This document shows positions 23,124 through 33,600 of a stretch of DNA of 64,000 nt, in pieces (the stretch's first letter is position 1; each line of letters begins with the position of its first letter). Origin of the DNA: Martinezella rhizogenes (GTDB taxonomy: Bacteria; Pseudomonadota; Alphaproteobacteria; Rhizobiales; Rhizobiaceae); NCBI GenBank assembly GCA_013322215.1, contig JAAMEZ010000058.1:930001-994000 (forward strand), given 5' to 3'. The notes beneath the pieces are model-generated. The model was given only the letters and a program-made list of their open reading frames with translations, was not told the DNA's origin and did not search any database. Made by a program: the position numbers and the translations under genes.

Positions 23124-23426
23124 ATGAGCCAGTTTCGCGCCCGCCCGCCGGCAGTGCCCACCGTACTTCTCGATGATGCCGTCTGCCGCATCACACGCTG
23201 GGATTTCGAGCCGGGCGCCGATACCGGACACCATGTCCATGGTCTTGGCTATGTCGTGGTACCGATGACGGATTGCCAGTTTCTGCTGGAAGAGCCTGGC
23301 GGCAGCCGCCGTGTCGATATCGCCAAGGGCGCCGCCTATCGGCGCGAGGCCGGTGTCGAGCACAATGTCGTCAATGCCGGCTCCGAGCCGATGTCCTTTA
23401 TCGAAATCGAATACAAGCAATCATGA
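23124..23426 (+). CDS. cupin-domain protein
   Basis: A 100-residue single-domain cupin. The motif 1-like region WDFEPGADTGHHVHGLGYVVVPM carries two or three His, and motif 2 is GVEHNVVNAG. This suggests a metal-binding beta-barrel, either a small dioxygenase-like or a sensor protein. AGGAGG lies just before the ATG at 23124. The stop overlaps the start of the MBL-fold gene (ATGA), so the two are co-translated. Confidence 0.85.
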   Translation: MSQFRARPPAVPTVLLDDAVCRITRWDFEPGADTGHHVHGLGYVVVPMTDCQFLLEEPGGSRRVDIAKGAAYRREAGVEHNVVNAGSEPMSFIEIEYKQS

Positions 23427-24331
23427 GCACGCCTGACTTCGATCTTGCCTTCGAACCCGGCTATGGCCGCGCCGTTCCCATTGCGCCCGGCATCGAGCGG
23501 ATGACGGTCAACAATCCCAGTGCCTTCACCTTTCACGGCACCAACAGCTATATCGTCGGCGGCTCGTCTGTCGCGGTCATCGATCCCGGTCCGGAGAACG
23601 AGGCCCATTTCACCGCCCTGATGGCGGCGCTGGAGGGGCGCGAAGTCACGCATATCTTCGTCAGCCATACCCATCGCGATCACTCGCCGCTCGCCAAGCG
23701 GCTGAAGGAGGCAACGGGGGCGCTGACCGTCGGCGAAGGGCCGCATCGGGCCGCTCGGCCGCTCCATCAGGGCGAGATTAATCCGTTCGCCGAAAGCTCC
23801 GACATGGAGTTTCAGCCTGACATCGTGCTTGCCGATGGTCAAAGCGTCTCGGGAGACGGCTGGCAGATGACGGCACTCTTGACGCCGGGTCATACGGCCA
23901 ATCACGCCTGCTTCGCGCTCGATGGCACCGGCATTGTCTTTTCCGCCGATCATGTCATGGCCTGGGCGACCTCGATCGTCGCGCCGCCGGATGGCTCCAT
24001 GGCGGATTATATGGCCTCGCTGGAGCGGCTTCTTGCCCGAAACGACCGGCTGTTCCTGCCCGGCCATGGCGGTCCGGTGAAGGAGCCGGCGTCCTTCATG
24101 CGCGGCCTCAGAACCCACCGCCGCATGCGCGAGCGTGCCGTGCTGGAGCGCATCAAGGCCGGCGACCGGCTGATCCCGGACATGGTGAAAGCCATCTATC
24201 GCGACACGGACCCACGCCTGCATGGGGCGGCCGCGCTTTCTGTGCTGGCGCATCTGGAGGATCTGGTCGAGAAGGGTCAGGTGGAGACCGATGGACCGCC
24301 GGCGCTGCTGGGGGCCTATCGACCGGCTTGA
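23423..24331 (+). CDS. MBL-fold metallo-hydrolase, LACTB2-like
   Basis: A 302-residue metallo-beta-lactamase-fold enzyme. The motif HTHRDHSPLAKRL (about residues 83-95) gives the HxHxDH metal site. Further ligands are likely the His in LTPGHTANH, Asp in FSADHVM and His in LPGHGGP. The C-terminal winged-like segment (ALSVLAHLEDLVEKGQVE) is typical of the LACTB2/RNase-like group. The ATG at 23423 is coupled to the cupin stop. The substrate is unknown. Confidence 0.88.
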   Translation: MSTPDFDLAFEPGYGRAVPIAPGIERMTVNNPSAFTFHGTNSYIVGGSSVAVIDPGPENEAHFTALMAALEGREVTHIFVSHTHRDHSPLAKRLKEATGALTVGEGPHRAARPLHQGEINPFAESSDMEFQPDIVLADGQSVSGDGWQMTALLTPGHTANHACFALDGTGIVFSADHVMAWATSIVAPPDGSMADYMASLERLLARNDRLFLPGHGGPVKEPASFMRGLRTHRRMRERAVLERIKAGDRLIPDMVKAIYRDTDPRLHGAAALSVLAHLEDLVEKGQVETDGPPALLGAYRPA

Positions 24332-24337
24332 GCCACC

Positions 24338-25273
24338 TCAGCTTCCAGCAATACCCAGCAATTCCGCATCCAGCGCCTTCAGATAGCTATCCGCCAGATC
24401 GGCGCTGACGCCGAGATCATCCTGGCCGTAGCGGGAAGCAGCGCGAATGTCGACAAGCGTCGTTTCCGCCTCTTCGCGAATACGGATCAGTATGTCGCAT
24501 GGCAGGCCAAAAATGCGAGTTCGCATTTCGCCCTGCAGAATGACGTCGGTATTCTGGCGAATGAGTTCCGCCACTCCGTCGCGGAGGGGGCGCGGCGTCG
24601 GCACAGGAACGATGGCGGGCACATCGCCGACGGCACTGTCATCCTGCGCAGGATTAGCGGTCTGCGGACGTGTGCGGCGTTTTGGCTTCACGTTGCCGTT
24701 CGGATCGGCGACATCGGCGCCTTCGGCCTTGACGATGGTGATGTGATAATCATGCGCGACCTTACGCACTGCCTCGAGAACACGATCGGCAGCGCCTTCG
24801 TAGCGGCGGCTGATCAAAGCGGGATAAGCATCGAACTGCGCCTCGCGTTCCTGCTGCGTCACCAGATGGCGCGGCGGCAGCCACAGCTGCCGCGCATCCG
24901 GTGTTGCCAGCCATTCCGGCGGGTCGCTGAGATCGGTCGAAATCTCGTAGATATGCGGCCGGGTCCAGTAGCGTTCGGCGCCGAAGCCGAAAATGGCGAG
25001 CGGCAGGGCGGCATAGACGAGCGCCTTGACGGCGGAGACACCACCAATGGCAGCGCTCTGCCAGAGCTGAGCAAGGCCGACCAGCGCGAGCAGAACCGCC
25101 AGGATGGCGCAGCCGGCGGAAATCAGGAGCAGCAGCACAAAATAAGGCGTTTCCAGCGGCGCGAAGCGGTGGCCGATCAGCGTCACCCCGCAGAGCACCA
25201 AGGCAAACGAAGCGATCAGACGCGCGGCGCGGGCGGCATGAGAAACTGGACGGTCGAAGCGAATGGTCATCAA
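24338..25273 (-). CDS. DUF1499-domain membrane protein
   Basis: A 311-residue protein with three N-terminal membrane helices (about residues 15-110). A soluble part follows, starting RPHIYEISTDLSDPPEWLA and ending with LPCDILIRIREEAETTLVDIRAASRYGQDDLGVSADL, the DUF1499 signature. A Pro/Arg-rich linker (about 205-245) interrupts the domain. It converges on the MBL-fold gene with a 6-bp gap. The starts at 25273 and 25270 are equivalent. Function of the family is not established. Confidence 0.8.
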   Translation of the reverse strand: MMTIRFDRPVSHAARAARLIASFALVLCGVTLIGHRFAPLETPYFVLLLLISAGCAILAVLLALVGLAQLWQSAAIGGVSAVKALVYAALPLAIFGFGAERYWTRPHIYEISTDLSDPPEWLATPDARQLWLPPRHLVTQQEREAQFDAYPALISRRYEGAADRVLEAVRKVAHDYHITIVKAEGADVADPNGNVKPKRRTRPQTANPAQDDSAVGDVPAIVPVPTPRPLRDGVAELIRQNTDVILQGEMRTRIFGLPCDILIRIREEAETTLVDIRAASRYGQDDLGVSADLADSYLKALDAELLGIAGS

Positions 25274-25502
25274 GGGCTCGTCGGCGCGTCGGATCGGAAG
25301 CCGGATGCACCGAATCCCAAAATACGACCTATGTTTAGATCAAGAAACGGCGAAAATAAATCGAATGTCACGGCACCAACATGCAATGTTCTCTCAAGGC
25401 TCAAACCAGTAACGCCTAGACCAAAAATGTGAGCGCTTGCTTAAATTCCTAAAAAAGGCCATTCTTTAGCGTTTTATCGAGGCTTTGAAAGGACTTGATG
25501 AG

Positions 25503-25928
25503 ATGGAACCGATGCTTTCTCAAGACGTCGCTGCCAAGGCGCTGCCGGGCGCGGCGATTGCCGGAGCCGATACGGGCGATCCCATTCTGCCGTTGGAGCT
25601 CCTGGAGCTGGAGCTCTCACTCGAAGGTTTTTCCGGCGGGGAACCGGGCTTTTGCGAGGCCGTGCGGCATGCCGCCTCGGCGGTGCACGGCGACTTCCTG
25701 TTCGATCTCCCCGCGGCAGGACTGATCTCCGATTGCCGCAGACTGGCTGTCATCCGGATTCCCGAAGGCGATGCGACGATGCGCACACTCTTTGCCGCGC
25801 TGGACGAAGACGGCGCGGAAATCCGTTTGCTGCAGCCGGATGAAGAGACCGACCACCTGTTGCGCTTTGCCGATGCCTTCGTCGATCTCTTGCAAAGGCT
25901 GCCGGCAAAGCCGAAGGAAGCAGCATAA
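25503..25928 (+). CDS. acidic hypothetical protein (141 aa)
   Basis: A 141-residue soluble, acidic protein rich in Leu, Ala and Asp/Glu (ILPLELLELELSLEGFSGG, LFAALDEDGAEIRLLQPDEETDHLLRF). GAAAGGACTT precedes the ATG at 25503. No signal peptide, membrane segment or known motif. It lies alone between DUF1499 (divergent) and a small lipoprotein. Not recognised. Confidence 0.55.
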   Translation: MEPMLSQDVAAKALPGAAIAGADTGDPILPLELLELELSLEGFSGGEPGFCEAVRHAASAVHGDFLFDLPAAGLISDCRRLAVIRIPEGDATMRTLFAALDEDGAEIRLLQPDEETDHLLRFADAFVDLLQRLPAKPKEAA

Positions 25929-26019
25929 GCAACCCGGCCTGCGGCGGTAATACGCCTTTCGCGCCATCACGCGCAGCGCTATAATTCGTGCCTGCACATC
26001 TGCATCAGGACACCAAGTC

Positions 26020-26301
26020 ATGCGTACCGCTGCTTCCGCCTTCTCTCTTCTCGCTATTACGCTTGTGCTCTCCTCCTGCCAGACAGCCGAGGAGATACGC
26101 GCGGCCGACCAGGCCAGATGCAGCGGCTATGGTTTTAGGCCAGGCACCCAGAACTTCGCCAATTGCCTCATGAACCAGGACCTCAGCCGGCGCGCCGACC
26201 AACGGGCTTTCATGGAAAGCAACGATGATTTCTTCTGGGGTCCGACGGTCGTTGTCGGCGGTCCCGGATATTACTATCATCGCGGCTACTGGCGCCGCTG
26301 A
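26020..26301 (+). CDS. small lipoprotein (93 aa)
   Basis: A 93-residue protein with the signal MRTAASAFSLLAITLVLSSCQ, a lipobox LSSC, then a mature domain with GYGFRPGTQNFANCLMNQD and a Gly/Tyr-rich end (GGPGYYYHRGYWRR). The pattern 'CxxYGFxxGTxxFAxC' is common in small rhizobial lipoproteins. AGGA precedes the ATG. It converges on ppdK. Role unknown. Confidence 0.75.
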   Translation: MRTAASAFSLLAITLVLSSCQTAEEIRAADQARCSGYGFRPGTQNFANCLMNQDLSRRADQRAFMESNDDFFWGPTVVVGGPGYYYHRGYWRR

Positions 26302-26340
26302 TACCAGTGCCGGTAACGAGCGCAATTCCACTTTAGAGAA

Positions 26341-29010
26341 TCAGGCTCGCCCCTTGATCGCCGCCTGAGCCGCGGCAAGCCGCGCAATCGGCACGCGGAA
26401 GGGGGAACAGGACACATAGTCCAACCCGATATCCTCGCAGAAATGGATCGAGGCGGGATCGCCGCCATGCTCACCGCAGATGCCGAGCTTCATGTCGTTG
26501 CGGGTGCGGCGGCCGCGCTCCGACGCGATGCGGATGAGCTCGCCGACCCCGTCGAAATCCAAGGATATGAAGGGATCGTGCTCGATGATGCCCTTGCGCT
26601 GGTATGTCGGGATGAAGGCGGCCGCGTCATCACGCGACATGCCGAATGTCGTCTGAGTCAGGTCGTTCGTTCCGAACGAGAAGAATTCGGCAGCCTCGGC
26701 GATGATATGGGCGCGCAAGGCCGCGCGCGGCAGCTCGATCATCGTGCCGACGAGATAGTCGATCTTCATCATGGCTTCCGTCATGACGGCGCGCGCCACC
26801 TCGTCGATGCGGGCCTTGACGTAGTCCAACTCCGAGCGCAGGCCAACGAGCGGCACCATGATCTCGGGCACGACAGCTGCTCCCGTCTCGCGTGCGGCGA
26901 GGACCGCTGCCTCGAAAATCGCGCGGGCCTGCATCTCGACGATCTCCGGATAGGAAATCGCCAGACGACAGCCGCGATGACCGAGCATGGGGTTGAACTC
27001 GTGCAGCGCATCGACCCGCTGGCGCAGCATGGCCGGTTCCATGCCCATGATCCCCGCCACTTCAGCGATCTCTTCATCCGTCTTCGGCAGGAATTCGTGC
27101 AATGGCGGATCGAGCAGGCGGATAGTCACCGGCAGGCCGTGCATGATGGTGAACAGGCCGGTGAAATCGAGCCGCTGCATCGGCATAAGCTTGGCAAGAG
27201 CGGCACGGCGCCCCTCCTCGTCTTCGGCGAGGATCATCTCGCGCATCACATGGATGCGATCGCCTTCGAAGAACATGTGCTCTGTGCGGCAAAGGCCGAT
27301 GCCCTCGGCGCCGAAGGAGCGGGCCGCACGCGCATCCGCCGGCGTATCGGCATTGGTGCGTACCGTCATGCGCCTGGAACGGTCGGCCCAGGCCATGATG
27401 CGCCCGAAATCGCCCGACAGCTCCGGCTGGATCATCGGCACCTCGCCCTTCAGCACCTGGCCGGCCGAGCCGTCGATCGTGACGATATCGCCCTTCTTCA
27501 ACGTGACGCCGATGCCGATCAGCTTCTCGTTGCGCATGTCGATGCGCATGGTGCCGGCGCCGACGACGCATGGGATGCCCATGCCGCGAGCGACCACAGC
27601 CGCATGGCTGGTCATACCGCCGCGCGTGGTGAGGATCGCTTCAGCGGCGTGCATGCCGTGAATGTCTTCCGGGCTCGTCTCTATACGCACGAGGATCGCC
27701 TTGCGGCCTTCCTCCTCGGCAATGATCGCCTCTTCCGCGGTGAAGACAATCTCGCCGGTTGCAGCACCCGGCGATGCAGGCAGGCCGGAGCCGATAAGTT
27801 CGCGGCGGGCGCGCGGGTCGATCGTCGGATGCAGCAGCTGGTCCAGCGTCGACGGTTCGATGCGGGAGACAGCTTCGTCCTCGGTAATCAGCCCCTCGTC
27901 GACCATATCGACGGCGATCTTCATCGCCGCCTTGGTGGTTCTCTTGGCATTGCGGGTCTGCAGCATCCAGAGCTTGCCGCGCTCGATGGTGAATTCCAGG
28001 TCCTGGACATCGCGGTAGTGCGCTTCCAGCTGTGCGCAGATGCCCCGGAACTCGGCAAAGGCCTCAGGCATCAGCTTTTCCATCGACGGTTTGTCATAGC
28101 CGGAGGCTATGCGGGCGACTTCGGTGATGCTTTGCGGCGTGCGGATGCCGGCAACGACGTCCTCGCCTTGCGCATTGACGAGAAATTCGCCGTAAAGCTC
28201 CTTCTCGCCGGTCGATGGGTTGCGGGTGAAGGCGACGCCGGTCGCGGACGAATTGCCGAGATTGCCGAAAACCATCGCCTGAATATTGACGGCAGTGCCC
28301 CAGGCCTCGGGAATGTTGTGCAATTGACGGTAGGTGACGGCGCGGGCGTTCATCCAGCTCGCAAAAACGGCGCTGACGGCACCCCAAAGCTGAACCTCCG
28401 GCTCCTGCGGAAAGGCTTCGCCCAATTCCTCTTCGATGACGGTCTTATAGATCGAAACGACGTGCTGCCATTCGACGGCGGTGAGATCAGTATCGAACTC
28501 ATGGCCAAAACGGGCCTTCTCATCCTCGAGGATTTCTTCGAAGACTTCATTGTCGAGACCCATGACGACATCGGCATACATCTGGATGAAGCGGCGGTAG
28601 CTGTCCCAGGCGAAACGGGCGTCACCGGCATCATGACCGAGCGCCTGCACGGTGGCATCGTTGAGGCCGAGATTGAGGACCGTATCCATCATGCCCGGCA
28701 TCGAGGCACGGCCGCCGGAACGCACGGACACCAGCAGCGGTCGTTCGGTATCGCCAAACTTACGGCCGGTGATGGCCTCCATCCGCTGCAGCCCGCGCAT
28801 GACCTGCGGTTTCAGCTCATCGGGGACCTTGCGGGCATTCTTGTAATAAAAGGTGCAGACATCGCTGACGATCGTCAGGCCGGGGGGGACGGGCAGGCCG
28901 AGATTGCACATTTCAGCGAGATTCGCGCCCTTGCCACCGAGCCGTTCAAAATCTCCGGCGCCTCCCTCGGCCTTGCCGTCGCCAAATGTGTAGACCCAAT
29001 TTGTCATCAT
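26341..29010 (-). CDS. ppdK: pyruvate, phosphate dikinase
   Basis: An 889-residue cytoplasmic enzyme interconverting pyruvate, ATP and phosphate with PEP, AMP and PPi. The N-terminal ATP-grasp domain begins FGDGKAEGG then ERLGGKGANLAEM. The swivelling phosphohistidine domain has TRGGMTSHAAVVARG with the catalytic His. The C-terminal TIM-barrel has GTNDLTQTTFGMSRDD and LGICGEHGGDP. Length and motifs are complete. It is leftward, after a hemolysin-type gene ending at 29175 with a terminator between. In rhizobia it serves gluconeogenesis and carbon balance. Confidence 0.97.
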   Translation of the reverse strand: MMTNWVYTFGDGKAEGGAGDFERLGGKGANLAEMCNLGLPVPPGLTIVSDVCTFYYKNARKVPDELKPQVMRGLQRMEAITGRKFGDTERPLLVSVRSGGRASMPGMMDTVLNLGLNDATVQALGHDAGDARFAWDSYRRFIQMYADVVMGLDNEVFEEILEDEKARFGHEFDTDLTAVEWQHVVSIYKTVIEEELGEAFPQEPEVQLWGAVSAVFASWMNARAVTYRQLHNIPEAWGTAVNIQAMVFGNLGNSSATGVAFTRNPSTGEKELYGEFLVNAQGEDVVAGIRTPQSITEVARIASGYDKPSMEKLMPEAFAEFRGICAQLEAHYRDVQDLEFTIERGKLWMLQTRNAKRTTKAAMKIAVDMVDEGLITEDEAVSRIEPSTLDQLLHPTIDPRARRELIGSGLPASPGAATGEIVFTAEEAIIAEEEGRKAILVRIETSPEDIHGMHAAEAILTTRGGMTSHAAVVARGMGIPCVVGAGTMRIDMRNEKLIGIGVTLKKGDIVTIDGSAGQVLKGEVPMIQPELSGDFGRIMAWADRSRRMTVRTNADTPADARAARSFGAEGIGLCRTEHMFFEGDRIHVMREMILAEDEEGRRAALAKLMPMQRLDFTGLFTIMHGLPVTIRLLDPPLHEFLPKTDEEIAEVAGIMGMEPAMLRQRVDALHEFNPMLGHRGCRLAISYPEIVEMQARAIFEAAVLAARETGAAVVPEIMVPLVGLRSELDYVKARIDEVARAVMTEAMMKIDYLVGTMIELPRAALRAHIIAEAAEFFSFGTNDLTQTTFGMSRDDAAAFIPTYQRKGIIEHDPFISLDFDGVGELIRIASERGRRTRNDMKLGICGEHGGDPASIHFCEDIGLDYVSCSPFRVPIARLAAAQAAIKGRA

Positions 29011-29103
29011 CTCCGTCCAACTCCTCCGGTTGAACTTAATTCACTGCAGCACAAATGAAAATCGACAAATATGGCAAAATGTTGCACTGCACAATAAATA
29101 AGA

Positions 29104-29152
29104 CCCGGAGCTTTCGATTTCAATCGATTGATCGAAATCAGGAGCCTCCGGG
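29104..29152 (-). terminator. terminator between CorC-type gene and ppdK
   Basis: CCCGGAG (29104-29110) pairs with CTCCGGG (29146-29152), and GATTTC/GAAATC pairs inside. On the minus strand it is followed by TCTTATTTATT. It lies downstream of the leftward 29175 gene and ahead of ppdK. Confidence 0.7.
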
Positions 29153-29174
29153 CCTATACAGAGCGGCTTGACGG

Positions 29175-30500
29175 CTAAGCTTGCGGCTCGCGCTGGGCCA
29201 GAATCTTGTCGATCCGCATCCCGTCGAGATCGATGATCTCGAAATGCCAGCCGCCAAAGGTAAAACTCTCTCCCACTTCAGGCAGATGGCCGAGCTGAAA
29301 GAGGGCAAAGCCGGCGAGCGTATGGAAATTGACGTCCTCCTCGCCCACACGCAGCCCGAGCCTCGCGAAAGCGTCATAGACCGGCATCATGCCCTCCATC
29401 AGCAACGATCCATCGGCACGCTCGACGACATCGGGCGTGTCGTTGTCCATGTCGGGCAGATCGCCGGCGATCGCTTCCAGCAGGTCCGTCTGCGTGACGA
29501 TGCCTTCGAGACTGCCATATTCGTCGATGACCATGGCGAGGCGGACGGGCGCGCGCTTGAAATTCTCAAGCACCTTGAAAACGGCCGTGGACTCGTGAAC
29601 GACCAAAGGCTGACGGATGACGGCCATCGGGTTCAGCGGTTCGCCGTTCAAAAGCTGGTCGAGAAGATCCTTCTTCAGGATCATCCCGATCGGCTCGTCG
29701 ATCGATCCGCGCGCGACCAAAAGCTGCTCGAAGCGGCTTTCGCGAATGGTCTTCTGCATTTCTTCCGGCGTATCGTCGGCATCGATCCAATCGACCTCCA
29801 GCCGTGGCGTCATGATGTCGGAGACGTCGCGGTCGCCGATATTGAAGACGCGCTCGACCAGATCCTGCTGAGCCTGCTCCAACAGGCCCGCTTCCTGGCT
29901 TTCCGCGATCAGGAGCTTGATCTCGGCCGGCGAATGCAGCGAGCCCTCGCCCGCGCCAGGGCGCAGGCCGAAAAGGCGAAGGACGAGATTGCCGAGACCG
30001 TTGAGCACGGTGATTGCCGGGCGTAATAGAAATAGAAACAGGCCAAGCGGCCGCACGACGCCAAGAGCCGTACCCTCGCTGCGCTGCAGGGCCAGACTTT
30101 TCGGCGCGAGTTCACCGAGCACGATATGAAGCGCGGTGATGATGACGAAGGAAATGACCACGGCTATTGCGTGGGAGCTGGCCGCCGCCCATGCGCCGGG
30201 AAGGAAATCGAGAAGCGGCTCCAGAAGATGGGCAAGCGCGGGCTCACCGACCCAGCCGAGAGCAAGAGACGAAATCGTGATGCCGAGCTGCGTCGCCGCC
30301 AGATTTGCGTCGAGATTATCGACCGCCTTCTGCAGCGACTTGGCATTCATTCGCCCTTCGGCAACGAGCTCCGTCACGCGACTGCGACGAACGGATACCA
30401 AGGAAAACTCGGCCGCAACGAAAAAGCCATTAGCGGCGACGAGCAGCAGTACGGCCAGTATTCCGAGAAGATCGAAAATACCGCCACCAGATCCAGACAT
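29175..30500 (-). CDS. CNNM/CBS/CorC-domain membrane protein (hemolysin family)
   Basis: A 441-residue protein of the 'hemolysin-related' CorC/CNNM family. A four-helix DUF21 domain spans about residues 5-190 (FDLLGILAVLLLVAANGFFVAAEF). Two CBS motifs follow (about 215-330, VSDIMTPRLEVDWID, VIDEYGSLEGIVTQTDLLEAI). The C-terminal CorC/HlyC domain holds NFHTLAGFALFQLGHLPEVGE. Family members transport or sense Mg/Co or act as exporters; the ion is not readable here. Full length. Confidence 0.92.
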   Translation of the reverse strand: MSGSGGGIFDLLGILAVLLLVAANGFFVAAEFSLVSVRRSRVTELVAEGRMNAKSLQKAVDNLDANLAATQLGITISSLALGWVGEPALAHLLEPLLDFLPGAWAAASSHAIAVVISFVIITALHIVLGELAPKSLALQRSEGTALGVVRPLGLFLFLLRPAITVLNGLGNLVLRLFGLRPGAGEGSLHSPAEIKLLIAESQEAGLLEQAQQDLVERVFNIGDRDVSDIMTPRLEVDWIDADDTPEEMQKTIRESRFEQLLVARGSIDEPIGMILKKDLLDQLLNGEPLNPMAVIRQPLVVHESTAVFKVLENFKRAPVRLAMVIDEYGSLEGIVTQTDLLEAIAGDLPDMDNDTPDVVERADGSLLMEGMMPVYDAFARLGLRVGEEDVNFHTLAGFALFQLGHLPEVGESFTFGGWHFEIIDLDGMRIDKILAQREPQA

Positions 30501-30636
30501 GCTTCCCTTCCGGGCGGATTAGCGCCTCATGTTATTGATCGACGGGGAAACTAACACGCTTTCCGGCTGTGCGGCAGCCAAGACGGCAATTTCTTGTCGA
30601 TATCGGAATAGTTTTGCTGAACTACCGCAAAACGGC

Positions 30637-33600
30637 TCAGGCGATTTCGCGCAGGCGTTCGGCGGTCTGCAGGTCGACGGAAACGAGCTGCGATACCCCC
30701 TGTTCCGCCATGGTCACACCAAAGAGGCGGTTCATGCGGGCCATGGTGATCGGATTGTGGGTGATGACCACGAAGCGGGTCTCGGTGGAGGCCGCCATCT
30801 CATCCATGAGATTGCAATAGCGCTCGACGTTGTGGTCATCGAGCGGCGCATCCACTTCGTCCAGAACGCAGATCGGCGCGGGATTGGTGAGGAATACCGC
30901 AAAGATCAGCGCCATGGCCGTCAGCGCCTGCTCGCCGCCCGAAAGCAACGTCATGGTCTGCGGCTTCTTGCCCGGTGGCCGGGCAAGGATTTCCAGACCG
31001 GCTTCCAGCGGATCGTCCGACTCGATGAGCTGCAACTCGGCTGTGCCGCCGCCGAAAAGATGGGTGAACAGGCGCTGGAACTGCGCATTGACGATGTCGA
31101 AGGCGACGATCAGACGTTCGCGGCCTTCGCGGTTGAGGCTCTGGATAGCACCGCGCAGCTTCCGGATGGCGTCGATGACGTCATCACGCTCCTTGATCAA
31201 CGCCTGCAGCCGCTCCGTCAGCTCCTTGCTCTCTTCCTCGGCGCGCAGGTTAACGGCACCGAGACGCTCGCGCTCTATCTTCAGCCGCTCCAGCTCACGC
31301 TCGACCTCGCGGAGGTCAGGCACGTTCTGCGTGGCAGACAGTCCGGTCAGACGCATCGCCTCATGTGGCTCGACATTCAAGGACTGGCGAATGCGTAGTT
31401 CGCTTTCCTGACGGCGTTCGCGGGCAGACACCAGCCGCTCCTCAACACGGCCGCGCTTCTCGCGGCTTTCCGCCAGTTCGGAGAGTGCGGTCGCCGCATG
31501 ACGATCGGCCTCGCGCTGCACGACTTCGGCTTCGGCAAGGCGATCAGCGGCCTGGCGGCGGGCATCCTCGGCCTTCTGGAGCTCGCTCATCAAGGCGCGG
31601 CGCTTGTCGTCGAATTCGTCCGGAGCGAGATCGAGTTCGGCTGCTTCCTCGCGCGCTTCCTCTTCACGGTCGCGCAGCGTCTGAATATGCTCCTCGGCGC
31701 TGGTAGCACGCTGGCGCCAGGTGTCACGCTCCTGCCGGATCGCGAGGAGACGGCGCTGACGCGCCTCGTTCTCACGGTTCAGACCTTCATGGCGGGCGCG
31801 GGCTTCGGCCAGAACGCCGCGATCCGTCGCGACTTCGGCCTGCTGGTCACGCAGCTTCAGATCGATGGCGTCGAGATTCGGCGCATCTTCCAGTTCGATA
31901 CGGGCATTTTCATCCTGCATGGCCACATCTTCCAGCTGCTCCTGCAGCCGGCTGACGGCCTCGACGATGACGTCGCGGCGGCGGATGAGATCGCCGGAAG
32001 CGCGCTCTGCGGCAGCGAGCGCTTCCCGCGCCTCGGCCAGATGCCGGGCGGCAAGCCGGCTGGCGTCGCGGGCGGTCGCCAAACGCCCCTCTTCACCTCT
32101 GATCGCTTCGGCAGCTGCCGCAAGGCGCTCTTCTGCCTCGACAAGCACATCGCGGGCAAGCTCAGCTTCGGCTTCCAGCTCGGAAAGGCGGTTCTTCTGG
32201 GCGAGCCGCAGGGCGGCGGCACTTGGCGCATCTGCGCCGGTGACATGACCGTCCCAGCGGAAGACGGCGCCATCCCTTGTCACCAGCCGCTGTCCCGGCT
32301 TTAGTTCCGGCATGAGCCGCAAGGCGTCTTCGGCCGAAACGATGCCGATCTGGCGAAGGCGCCGCGTCAATGCTGCCGGTGCGCCGACATGGGTAATCAG
32401 AGGGGCTACGCCCCCCGGCAGCGCCGGATCGGTAGCGCCACTGCCATTGTCGGACCAATAGACCGGCGCCTGGGCATCGAGCGAGGATTCCAGATCATCG
32501 CCGAGCGCGGCACCGAGCGCCGTCTCGAAGCCGCGGTCGACGCGCAGCTCCTCGGCCACGGGCGAAAAGGCACCGGACGTATCGCCCGCCGCCAACATTT
32601 TGGAAATAGTGCGCGCTTCGGTTTCGAGCGCATTCAGACGTGCCCGCGCCTGCTCGACCGGCCCGCGCGACAGCGCCTCGGTTTCGCGCGCCTTGGCGAG
32701 AACGGCTTCAACGCGCTGAATCTCGCCTTCCGCATCCGCAACGACATTTTCTGCCGTCTCGACCATGTCGCGCTTTTCGCTTGGGTCAGGCAAATCGGCC
32801 ATCTTCTCATCGATGGCAGCAAGCTCGCCATTCGCTTCGCTGGCCTGGCGCTCCAGCCGCATCTTGCGATCGGCGAGATCGCGGATGGCACGCTCCAGCT
32901 GGTTGCGGGCGGCGGCGGCTTCGGCGCGCTCCGCCGTCAGAGTGGTAAAGATCCGCTCGCTGTCGGCGAGCTTGGCAGCGGCCTCCTCGAAGGCGACACG
33001 CGTCTCCTCGGCAAGCCTGCCGGAATCGGCGAGGATGTCTGCCAGATCGGCCTCTTCGGCATCCAGCTTGGCAAGGATGGAGGCATTGTCGGTGACAAGG
33101 CGCTGCTCGCGGCTGATATCTTCGGCGAGCTGTGCCAGACGGCGGATCAACTCATCGCGGCGGCGCAGGATGCGATTGACATCCTCTTCCAGCTGCGAGC
33201 GGGCGATCTGCAGACGCTGCAGGGCGGCGGCGGCCTTCGCCTCGTCGTCGCGCAGCTCCGGCAGCTTGAAGCTGGCGATGCCCTGGGCCTTTGCCGCCTC
33301 CATCTGGTTCTGCGCCTTTTCGGCGACGAGCACGGTTGCCTGGTTGAGCGCGCTATCGGCCTCAGCTTCGGCCTCCTTCGCCTGCACCCAGCGGATATGC
33401 AGCAGCATGGCCTCACGGGCGCGGATATCGGCAGACAGCATCTTGAAGCGGTTGGCCTGCCGCGCCTGACGCTTCAGGCTTTCGATCTGGCTTTCGAGCT
33501 GCGACGTCACATCGTCAAGCCGTTCGAGATTGCTTTCGGCGGCGCGCAGGCGCAACTCCGCCTCATGCCGGCGTGAATGCAGGCCGGAGATGCCGGCTGC

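Noticed and set aside
26443..29058. 871-codon open frame opposite ppdK
   Set aside because: It mirrors ppdK in the antisense frame, has no ribosome site or recognisable domain, and results from high GC codon bias.
32389..33576. 395-codon open frame opposite smc
   Set aside because: Antisense shadow of the SMC coiled coil; composition is the complement of the real gene.
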